A DNA stretch of 64,000 nucleotides, taken from NCBI RefSeq assembly GCF_963662255.1, contig NC_085056.1, positions 6,576,216-6,640,215 of the forward strand. The letters are read 5' to 3'. The notes under the pieces are model-generated. The model did not search any database. It had not been told where the DNA came from and was given only the letters and a program-made list of their open reading frames with translations. The translations under genes were made by a program, and so were the position numbers. This document shows, in pieces, positions 1 through 9,900 of this stretch; the first letter of the stretch is position 1, and each line of letters begins with the position of its first letter. The DNA comes from Cinclus cinclus (Eukaryota; Chordata; Aves; Passeriformes; Cinclidae).

Positions 1-124
1 GTGCCTTGCCCCGCTGAGGGCTATTCAGTGGGGACTGGACTGGGCTGTCCTTCCATGGGGGCAAAGGAGGGCTGGGGAATGATCTAGAGCAGAAGTTGGA
101 GGAGGAGCAGCTGATGGAATGGGG

Positions 125-402
125 AGGATTCAGCCCGGACAAAAAGAGGCTTAGGGAGAAGGACCTTGCCACTCTACAAGTCTCTGGAAGGAGGGTGGTG
201 CCAGCTGGGGCTCTGTCTGTCTTTTTTCCCAGGTAAGGAGTGACAGAACAAGAGGAGGCTGCCTGAGGTTACAAAAGGGAACATTTAGGTTGGATATTAG
301 GGAAAATGCCTTCAGCAGAAGGGGGAACAGGCTGCGCAGGGTAGAGGTGAAATCACCATCCCTCGTGCTGCTCCAAAGGTGTGTGGACGTGGCACCTGGG
401 CA
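125..402 (+). mobile_element. CR1 LINE 3'-end fragment
   Basis: The run from GCTTAGGGAGAAGGACC through the TTTAGGTTGGATATTAGG block to TCACCATCCCTCG follows, from memory, the 3' part of avian CR1 LINEs in sense orientation. It is 5'-truncated, as nearly all CR1 copies are, and stops before the usual 3' terminal repeat. It lies just upstream of the NLRC5 CpG island. Bases 1-124 before it show nothing I can name. Confidence 0.75.
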
Positions 403-622
403 CACCTGACCTGCGGATATGGACCCAGCAGTGCCCCATGCGTGAGCTCGACGATGCCGGAGCTCTTTACCGAAGGAAATGATTCCGGGGGGGAGCAGTA
501 CCACCTCCGCTGCCTCCCCGAGGTCCCGACCCGGCTGTCCCCATCCCTGGGGCCCGCCGCTCCCCCCTCCCCAGCCCGGCTCCGCAGCCCCACGTGCTTT
601 CCCGGCAGAGCCGCTCCGCCGC

Positions 623-632
623 TTTCGCTTTC
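623..632 (-). promoter_or_regulatory. NLRC5: ISRE/IRF-type element in NLRC5 promoter
   Basis: The + strand reads TTTCGCTTTC; its complement GAAAGCGAAA is an exact GAAANNGAAA core, the site bound by IRF1 and by ISGF3 (STAT1-STAT2-IRF9). It sits about 50 bases before the proposed end of exon 1. Mammalian NLRC5 is strongly induced by interferon, so a functional site is expected here. That it is used in this bird is inferred. Confidence 0.55.
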
Positions 633-639
633 GGGCGCT

Positions 640-682
640 GCCGCTGTCCCGGGCTGGCCGGAGCGGGACGGAACGGGGCTGG
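640..682 (+). other. NLRC5: NLRC5 non-coding exon 1 (start approximate)
   Basis: The sequence CTGG followed by GTGAGC at 683 is a strong donor in the right place for a first 5' UTR exon. There is no ATG in this GC-rich segment. The 5' edge is a guess; only the donor is supported. Confidence 0.4.
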
Positions 683-2985
683 GTGAGCGCGGCCGAGCGG
701 GGACATCGCGATGGGCATCCCGGGGAGGGACGGGGCTGCCATTCGTGCTGGGAACCCCACGAGGGTCTGGGGGCTCTTAGATGCTCGTGCTTTACGCGAA
801 TAGCCGGGATAGAGAAGGGAGTCGTGAGCGCTAGAAAACACCTTCAAGGTGTCTGAATTCAAACTTTAGGCGAGCAGGTGACTTGTGCTCCCAGGCACAG
901 AGCTGGGCTAGGAGGTGGCGAAGTGGGGCAGAGCCTGGCAGGTGTCACCATCGCCCCCTCCATCCGCTCCCGGTTCTCCCAAGCTCCCCTCACTCGCTGC
1001 ACCGTGCTCAAGGCAGGACTGGCAGAGTCAGTGTTTGTCCAGAGACACGTGTGTTGTTGGATCTGGGTATCTTTTTTTCTCCGATGAGTGAATTATGGGA
1101 CAGCACAGCGTGCCATCTTGCCTTCTCTGGGACTCGGCTGCAGGCTCCGTCTGGTTTTCCAATGTAGCTTCTCAGCCCTTAGGAGAAATATTAATAACAT
1201 TTATTTTTTTGTCGCGTCCCATCCGATTAGATCTGGAGCTGCGTACACAGCTCTGTCTAGAAATGGGATCTTTTCTCTACTTACTCACATCTGCTACATT
1301 ATCACTTAAACCTTGTCCTTACTGCAAAAGAAAAACAATTTGTTTTTTCTTCTTAGATATAATGGAAGAGGTAATTAAATATCTCCCTGTGTGCCAGAAT
1401 AATTAGATTTATGCATGTAAATAGAAATATTCCCATTGCAAGTGCCTTAACCAAGTCAGAGTTTACGCCATGATGGGTGTTTACCCCGGGTCCCATTTCT
1501 TTGGACTGTTCCTCAGATGCTTTACCTAAATTACCACCTAGCAATAGATTTTAGGCTGGATGTTACCTTTTCTCTGTTCTGACCAGATATTTTTTGCTCG
1601 TTTCTCTGAATGAGCAAAATGCGTATGCATTTCAGCCGGGGGATTCCCGGCTGACTTTAGTTTCATTTTGCTCAGTCTTTTGTTCAGTAGGTCACGAAAA
1701 GGAAGGAGTCTGTGCTTCAGGGCAGTGGTGTGTTAGCACGTGGGGAAATCAAGGCAGTGGATATTGTCCTCCAGCTTTGTTGTTTGGTGACCCCCACACT
1801 TGTCTTGGTGCTGGTGCTCGGTTTCTGGTAAGTATTCTTTGCCCTCAGAGCAGACAAGAAGTTGGTAGATCTTCAACAGGGAGTTTCACATTTCAGTTTA
1901 ATTTTTCGTGGCTGAGAACGCTGCAAATACCAAGTTGGGGAGGGGGGTTTAAGTTTTGCTGAGTGTGTTAAAGATGGTTTTGCATTTGAAGGGCAAAGAT
2001 CTAAGCTCATAAGTTCTCTGGATTTTCTTGGGTGGTTTTTGTGCTTCATTTTGGGATCAGAGGTATTTTACTGAAGGTAACTGCAAGTAATTCTTGAAGA
2101 TCTTATTGAGCAGAGCAGTAATACAGGAGCTGTGCAGTGTGGCTGAGCTTTCATCCAAGTTTTCAGTGTTTTGTTCTTGAATATGAGCCTTTCATTAATT
2201 TGTATGAGTCTGCTCTTTGCCTGAATGGCTTTCAGCCTTCATTGGCATTAAGGGCTGGTTTTATTTGTTTGTGCATATATTTAATATGGCTTTATTAAGT
2301 CTGTTGTTCTTGATCAGGCAGTGATTGCTTTCCTCTTCCCTTTCCCTGCGGTAGGGGTGGCTGGACACCAACTACTGCCAGGTTCAGAGCAGGGTGAAAT
2401 TTCCCTTCTCCCTTTCTGCTGAGAGTGGGGAGCTGGCACTGGGGGCATTTTCAGCCCCCTACACTTGAAACACTTTTGTGAGAGCTGTGTAGTCTCAGAG
2501 GATCAGCTTTTCACAGTTTTTCTGATGTGACTGACTGCCTGACTTGAGCAAGATGCTGCTGCTTCTGCATCAGCTTCCACAGAGGGGCTGACAGCAGCAG
2601 AGTGGAATAGCCCTGCTCAAATCAGTCAGTGATGCCAGGAAAGCTGTGATTCCCACAAAGTGTTCCTCTAAAGCTGTCTTCACTTGCATCCTAGGGCACA
2701 AGGCTCAGTCCTGCATTTTCATGAGACCAGGAGTGAATCCTCAAATGTTGAAACTTTGTGGTCACTGCTGGTTTGAGTGAAAAGAGATGAAAAGCATCAC
2801 AGCTGGCCCTTGGATCAAAGGCAGAGCTTCTAGATTTGCGCCCCACATCATTGCCATGGCCCAGCAGGTCTACATCAAGCTCTGTTGATGTTATCCCCAG
2901 GTATCTGCCCCAAGTGAGGCATGTCCCACGTATTGGGGTGTGTCTGTGTGCCGAGACTGCCTCTAGCAAATCAATTCTCTGTCAG
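683..2985 (+). other. NLRC5: NLRC5 intron 1
   Basis: Non-coding stretch between the proposed exon 1 donor and the acceptor CTCTGTCAG at 2985. It is AT-rich after about 1 kb. The only structure I see is the 64-base nested inverted repeat at 1611-1674. Open frames here are short and show no protein-like composition. Confidence 0.4.
1611..1674. repeat. Nested inverted repeat (hairpin)
   Basis: Outer arms TGAGCAAAATG (1611-1621) and CATTTTGCTCA (1664-1674) are perfect reverse complements. Inner arms CAGCCGGG (1633-1640) and CCCGGCTG (1646-1653) are also perfect, with a five-base loop. The two unpaired joints are nearly equal (11 and 10 bases). It may be a small MITE remnant, a regulatory palindrome or a structured RNA; the sequence does not decide. 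Confidence 0.6.
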
Positions 2986-3050
2986 AATATGGAGCAGAAG
3001 CCACCTTTGCACTTGACAACTGGAAGGAGACTGATTACAGAACAATGCAG
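2986..3050 (+). other. NLRC5: NLRC5 exon 2: 5' UTR plus first two codons
   Basis: The exon is bounded by acceptor CTCTGTCAG and donor CAG-GTAGGA. The main start ATG is at 3045, leaving ATG CAG in this exon. An earlier ATG at 2989 is in another frame. The exon is also open in the NLRC5 frame from its 5' end, but neither it nor the proposed exon 1 offers an in-frame ATG before 3045. The start at 3045 puts the conserved Trp of the death fold at residue 71 (69 in human, from memory). Confidence 0.65.
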
Positions 3051-3950
3051 GTAGGAGATCATGTGTGTGTGTTTGTGGGAAGGAAGTGGGAATGGAGGTG
3101 GTTTTGCCACCAAAGCAGAAATGGGTGGTTCATTCCCACAAAATGAACAATAAGAGCAGTTGCCTGAGCCTTTTGTGCAGGGGGGTCTTGCACAAACTTG
3201 TGAACTAAGATATGGCTGAACAAGTAAAGCAAAAGCTGCACACACAAGGAAAGCAAAACAAAGAATTAATTCACAACTTCTCATGGGCAAGCAGGTGTTT
3301 TGCCATCTCCAGGAAAACAGGGCTCCATCCCATGTAATGGTGATCTGGGTGGACAAACATCATCACTTTAACTCTCTGCCTTCCTCCTTCTTACCCCAGC
3401 TTTATGTTCTGAGTGTGATGCCATACGGCCAGTTGAGGGCAGCTGTCCTGACTGTGTCCCCTCCAACTCCTTGTGTATCCCCAGCCTATTTGTTGGTAGG
3501 GTGGTATGAGAAGCACAAAAGGCCTCGACTCTGTGTAAGCACTCTTAAACAATAACAAAAGCACCCCTGACCTCCCCAGAGGTCCTGGTACGTGTAAGAG
3601 ATGCCTGGGAGGTTATATTTGGCAGATGGCCACTGCAGCAATACAGATGTCAAGAGCTTCTCCCTGGCTGATGCCAGAGACTCCCAGGGACTGCCCTGTC
3701 CTTCACATCCCTGCTGTCAGACACTGTGCAGACCAGGACTGCCATCCTTGCACCCTCACAACTGGGCTCAGATCTCTGCTCTGAACTCAGGAGTAAGGAT
3801 AAGAAATTCTGGGTTATGCCAAGGGGTAGAAAAACAGACCAAGCCAAGCAGGGCTGCATTGGTGAGCATCTCTTGCTCCTGTGCCCACTGCTACCCTTTG
3901 TCCTCATTCTTCACTCTAGCCCCCGTTTCAGAATGATGATCTGGACCTGA
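2989..3950 (+). other. Overlapping upstream ORF in NLRC5 mRNA (26 codons, spliced)
   Basis: ATG at 2989 has A at -3 and G at +4, a strong initiation context. It reads 62 bases to the donor, then continues into the next exon from 3932 and ends at TGA 3948-3950. It therefore overlaps the NLRC5 start at 3045 in a different frame. Such an ORF would be expected to reduce translation from the main start. It depends on exon 2 beginning at or before 2986. Confidence 0.45.
3045..3050 (+). CDS. NLRC5: NLRC5 coding exon 1 (ATG CAG)
   Basis: Only Met-Gln are encoded here before the donor. The start context is A at -3 and C at +4. This ATG is chosen because it is the only in-frame one that keeps the full N-terminal domain. 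Confidence 0.6.
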
Positions 3951-6900
3951 AAGCAGCTGTAGCAAGAGCCAGGCCCCAGCTTGTGCAGTTCCTCACTCCC
4001 TATCTCCACTGGCTGCTCATGACTTCCCAGCGCTTCATCCCCGAGGCAGCCCTGAGCAGCCTGGGGGGCATCACCGACCCCAGAGAAAAAACCTCACTGC
4101 TCCTTGACCTGCTGGAGAAGGCTGGTCCTGCTGCCTGGAAACACTTTGCACAGTCTGTCTGCATGAAGTATGACCTGCCCCTGGATCTGGAGGTCCTGCT
4201 CATGAGCTCTGTTGAAGAAGGTAAGAGAGGTCAGGCCAGTGTCCCCTGTCCAAACACAGCCAATGCCTTGGCACCCATTACCATCACCCAGTTTAGGTAC
4301 TGGGACCACCAGTGCCCCCACTTGCATGGCCTTGTTTTTCTTGGAAGCACAACTTCTGGCTTAGAAATGTAATTTAAAAATAACATTAACATATGAAACC
4401 TATAAAAACTGTGTACCCCCACCTCCAATAAAGTTGAGATGCAATTTGTGGATGAATTTATTTGAAGAAGACTCCAATCTCTTTGTTCTGTGGACTTTTT
4501 TTTTTTTTTTTTTTTTTTTAATTCTCCTGATCCAGAAAGGCAGGGAATACAGAAATCATAAAATAACCACAGAAAACCAGTTCTCCATATTTGTCATGAG
4601 CAGAGGCAGTGGCTTTAGAGAAAATGAGGCAATTCATAAGGACCATGATCAGTGAGTGTGTTACCTTGTGAACTGCATAGGGTGTGCACATTCTCTGCTT
4701 TGTGAGGACCTGTGGCACCAGCTAATCTGTGCCTCTCCTTTAGTGGGTTGCTTCATCTGGTGGTTAATTCTTCTCTTCTGCAAGAAGTCTCACAGGATGA
4801 GTCTTTCTCAACAGTATTGTCTTTCACATCCTGCTTGCTGTAACTTTTATTAGATGCACCAGTTGGGTGGATGCAACCTTTGTAATCAAGTGCACCAGCA
4901 GCAATTTTGGCTGAGATGAAACAGGGCAAAGACCAGACAACCAACAGGGAATATGGAGTGGTGGGGATTTTCACTCAGGACTGAACCTGAAACAGTTTTC
5001 AGCCTTTTGACACTGTGATGTATCGTAAAAGACGACGTCTCTTAAGGTCTTGGAGCTGGCTTATACTGGCTTTACTTTTGTAGTAACAGCTGAGCATCAC
5101 TAATTCTTCTGAAGGTGAATTGCTTCTGGTTATGCTGAGGGGCTTTTGTGGCAGCTCTGAGCTATGCAGTGAGTCAGAAAAGGCCCTTGACTGGGCTGCT
5201 GACTCTGCTGGTGGTCTATTCACAGAAAGCCCTTCTTTGCAAGGAAAGTAGGGCTTCCCTTTTGGGCCACTGTATGGTTTTAGATCAGCCAAAGCTGCCC
5301 ATACTCCGAGTTAGCTTGTATCAGAGAGTAAAGTTGTTTTTCGCCTGCCTTAAAGGCTAAGTTAACTGTACTGTAGAGTAATCTGGAAGGAGAAGATCAG
5401 ATGGGGACCTTGAAACCTGGATGTTTGCATCCCTTATACTGAGTCTTGGCTTGCCATTGTCTGTGTTTCAAGATGCTTGCCCTTTGTCTCTGGCTTGCCA
5501 CACTCCAAATTTCAAGGGCAGAATGTTCACATTAACCATAATGAATTTACCATTCTACTGCCTTAGGTTACTTCAGCCAGACAGAAGAATCAGGCACAGA
5601 TACAAGAGTCCACTCATCTCTGCCAAAAGGTAAGGCTGGAATGCATCCTGTGCTCCTGGAGTTTATCTTCTCTGCTCATGGCCAGGGCAGGGCTCCAAAT
5701 GTCCCAGGTATTGACCCTCAGCACAGGCAAGGTATGGAAAAGCCGCTGCAGCTTCACATTTCATTGTTCTGTTCTTGGTGCTTTGCCTGTGAACCTCCCT
5801 TGGTTTTGTTTTCTCTCCATGAATTTCAGAAAAGCCTTGCTGGCCCCTTGCTAAGGAACTCGTTCATTTTAGTTTCTCTGCAGGGATCTCCCACTCACTC
5901 TACAAAGCCCATGTTTTTTTGCACTTCTTCTGTAGTCAACTCACTGGTAGGTGGAGGAAGTCAGTTTGGCTTTTAAAGGAAGAGCAGAAAAACTATTCAG
6001 GCATCAATCAAGCAGAAACCACTCCAGAGCTGTCAGAATAGGAGCTTAAGAGAACAGATAGCAGGGTTTTCTTCAGGGGTGCATTTGGAACTGAGGTCTT
6101 CCTAGTTGGTGCAGATGATGAAGATTTGTCTCTGCTTTGTGCTCAGAGACTTCTGAGTCGCAGCACTGCAAATGTCATGACACTGTTTTGTGTGTCACGT
6201 GAAGGTTAAAGATTTTGAAAATAATAAGAAAAAAGTGACCTTTCTTCTGCATTTAGGCTGCTGCCAGCTGCTGTGCTGTCCTAGTGAGTCCATCTTACCA
6301 GTTGCTGGTGGAATGGAAATTTGAAAATAGTGCTGAAAGTTACTAAGGCTAGTTAAGAAAGACACGTGCCTCTCTCAGCTCTCTCCATTCTTTCCTTATT
6401 TGTCCGTTCTGACCATAAAAAAAAACGGGAAATTAACCATTAACCATAAACAACCTTGGGAATCTGTGCCATGCATTCCTCAGAAACAGATATTCCCTGC
6501 CACATTCCCCCTTCTGTTCAAAGTGAAGCAGGTACATCATCCAGCCTACAAAAAGACTCACCACTGAAGTGTTTGTGGCCCCTCTCAGAAAAAGCAATTC
6601 TGTAATCTCAGCCCAAGTTTACAAATCTGTCCAATTTTTCCTCTTCAGCTCCCCAAATGCTTTGCTGGAGTGTCTTGCCCAGCTTTATTATGCTGCCATT
6701 CAAAATGTCTTTTTGACATGGTTCTGACCTTTCCATTTTCAGGCTCTGCTCGCCGTTGCCATCACAGCAGCTCTGGGAGTGACAGGGATGCCAAACAGCG
6801 ACGACTGGGTATGGGATATTCCAGAAAGTGTGCTGGGCTTCCCTTTGAGGAAAGGACCTATTTAACCTCTTTACAGAAACACCCAAGAAATCAACTTCCA

Positions 6901-9900
6901 GCATTGAGAGGCCAGCATGGGTCAAGAGGGAGCTAGTGAACAGGGAATAATATGCATAATGCACAGATACCTAGTTCTCATATTAGGGGTAGTAAGATTT
7001 AGTTTTTCATATAAAGCTGTGTCATCTTTGTCCTGAATGTTGTTCTTCTTTGGCCCCTGTGAAAAATCAGGAGAAGTTATAGGTCATTTTCAGGAGTTCA
7101 AATTTTCTCATTTCTACCCAGCAACCTCTGATCAGGGCCATTATTTCTCTGTCTGTAAGTGGTAGTACTTTGGATGTCTCATGACTCACAACTAACTTTT
7201 TCACCCTCATACCCCCTCTGTTGTCTTCTCTCTTAGATTCATCTGCAAAGTACAGGCATCTCCTCATCAATTTCATCCAACAGAGATATGGAAGCAGGAG
7301 AGAAGCAGGAACAGAAGCACAGGAACAAACACAGCCACTGCCTTTCAACCAAACCTTTGTCAACGTTGTCATTCACCAGAGCAAAGCCCCCCGCTTAAAA
7401 GAGAGAGCGGAGAAACCCCGAGAGGACCTGGCAGGTGCTCTTGAGCCAGAAGAATGTGCAGATACAGCCATGAAAGTGTCAGATCTGTTTTGTAGTGAGG
7501 CCCCATTGCACACGACAAAGGTGACCTTTTTGTTTGGTAAACCAGGTACAGGCAAGACCAGGCTAATGCACAGGATTTGCCAGAAATGGGCAGAAGGTGT
7601 CCTACCTCAGTTTCTCTTCATTTTCCTGTTTGAGTTTCGGCAGCTGAATTTGTTTAAAAGGAAACTGACCCTGAAGGAGCTTTTGTTTGACATGTTCTTT
7701 CAGCCAGAGGACAGCCCTGATGCTGTGTTCCAGAGCATCCTGGAGAATGCCCAGAAGACACTGATCATCTTTGATGGGCTGGATGAGTTTGCAGCTAACA
7801 TGGTCGTGTCATCCTCCTCTAAGAGAGGCTCAGGTCTTACCTTCCCTGTGCCCATATCCCAGCTCTTTGCAGACCTCTGTCATGGGAAGCTCCTGCCTGG
7901 TTGCACAGTGTTGGTCACCAGCCGACCTAAGAGGCTACCTGACTTCTTGTATACAGTAAGCGTGTTGGCAGAAATTTGGGGATTTGACCATGAGAAGATT
8001 GAGGAATATGTCAGCCACTATTTTCATCAGCATTCATTCAGAGAACGAGCTATTGCTCACGTGAAGAACAACACCAAACTGCTCAGCATGTGCCTCATCC
8101 CTGCTCTGTGTAACATTGTGTGCATCTGCTTGGAGTATTTGCTCCTTAAACACCAGATGAGGGTGGAGCTTCCTCAGACTATGACACAGTTATATATCAA
8201 AATGTTTCTCATCTTCCTAAACAAGCAGCAAGGAGACTGTGCTGGTGATGAGGAGACACAGCTGAAGTGTAACAAAAAGGCCATTTTGGGTCTGTTTGAT
8301 CTTGCACTGAGAGGCCTGGAAGAGAAGAAACTCGTGTTTTATGTTGGTGATATTCCCGAGGATGTGAAGGAATTTGCTTCCTTGCATGGATTGCTGACTG
8401 TCTTTGAGGTGAAGACGAGTGGCACTTGCCCAGAGGTTGGCTATGCCTTTGTGCACTTGAGCTTACAGGAGTTTTTTGCAGCACTGTGTCTCATGGTGAG
8501 TAGAAGGGTGGACAAGAACTACTTGAAGAAGAAGTTCTTCTTGAAGTCAAAGTGGACTTCAAAGAATGAAACAAAGACTGAGTTTATGGAGAGCTTTCAC
8601 GTATTTCTCTCAGGCTTGTCGTCAAGAGAGTGTAGGACATTTCTCATGCTGTTGGCAGAGCAAGATGAAGCTTGGGTGCAGGAAAAGCAGGATGTGATCC
8701 TGCAGTCTCTCAAGAAACTGGCAGCCACTCATCTGTCAGGGCCTAAGGTCCTTGAGCTCTGCCACTGCACCTTTGAAACACAAAACCTTGAAGTAGCCCA
8801 GCACATTGGGAGCCTGCTGAATTTCAAATATGAGTTTAAAAACTTCAGACTGACAACGCTGGACATGTCAGCTTTGGTTTTTGTCATAAACTCGAGCCAG
8901 GATTTGATCTGTTTGGATTTTGCAGGATGTCTTGTGGACACTGACTGTTTGGAGGTTCTGGCTGGCTGTAAAAATGTGGAACACTTGAGGTAAACACAAT
9001 GAGTGCTGTGAGCTGGTGGGTGAGCAGAAGGGCTAAAGGACTGGAGGATCAAATCTCAAGTTTGTTCTAGAAGAGAGAGGGAGATGATGTGAGAAAATTT
9101 GATCTGAACAGTGTAATTTCAGTACTGCAGAAATGTATGAAATAATGAATTTATGGGTGATTGGAGGATAATAAGGTGATAAATCCATTCTGGCTGTATT
9201 TTTGTTTGTTTTTCGATTTTGATTAAGATGAACAGCAGGGTAGTTAATGCAGCAGATAAGAGGGAAGATGATAGGCATTTCTTTTCAATACAAAGGAGGG
9301 GTGCAAGCAAATGCGAATATCAGCTTTTGGTGTGTTTGTCTTTTTCCCCTTTTCTTCACATTTTAGCTTTCGTAGCAGGAGATGTGGCGATGACTTTGCT
9401 GCTGCTCTTTCAAAAGTCATAAAAGGAATGGGGAACCTGAAGAAACTAGAGTAAGTCTCTGCTTGTAACACCAGTGCCTTCTCCCTTCCTGTCTGCTTTC
9501 TATAATTCAGTGGCATTGGCTCACCCCAGGCTGATCTGTTCTGTGCAGTGTATGAGGGTGACAGTGCTGCACAGAGCAGCACAGACACATGTGGCTCTTG
9601 TTCTATGCTGGCATCAAGAGCAGGGTTGTGTTACCCTGCTGCAAAAGGAGTGTGAAGTGGGTTGCAGGTGGCAGAGCCAGGATGCTGCCTCTGTGTGTGC
9701 TGGGCACATGGTGCAGGCACGGGTCTGAGACAGGTTTTCCATGTGCTGCAGGGGATTCTAGTCCTGCCTTTGCTTGGTTTGCCTGATCCTTCCTCTTTCC
9801 AGGTTGACAGGTGGGAGCATCACAGCTGAGGGGATGACTGACTTGGTCCAGGCTGCATCACAGTGCCTCCAGCTTGAGGAAATAAAGTGAGTGTATTGTG

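Larger units (their letters stand above)
470..790 (+). promoter_or_regulatory. NLRC5: CpG island, probable NLRC5 promoter
   Basis: This block is far richer in G+C and CpG than its surroundings and has no TATA box. It contains an interferon-response type element (623-632) and a good splice donor at 683. It is the only CpG-rich block upstream of the first NLRC5 coding exon, so it is the likely promoter. The transcription start itself is not visible. Confidence 0.65.

Noticed and set aside
2836..3054. A 72-codon + strand frame ending in the NLRC5 exon 2 region, as a possible N-terminal extension
   Set aside because: It is in a different frame from NLRC5 after splicing and its upstream part crosses the acceptor at 2985. 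Only the short upstream ORF part is kept.
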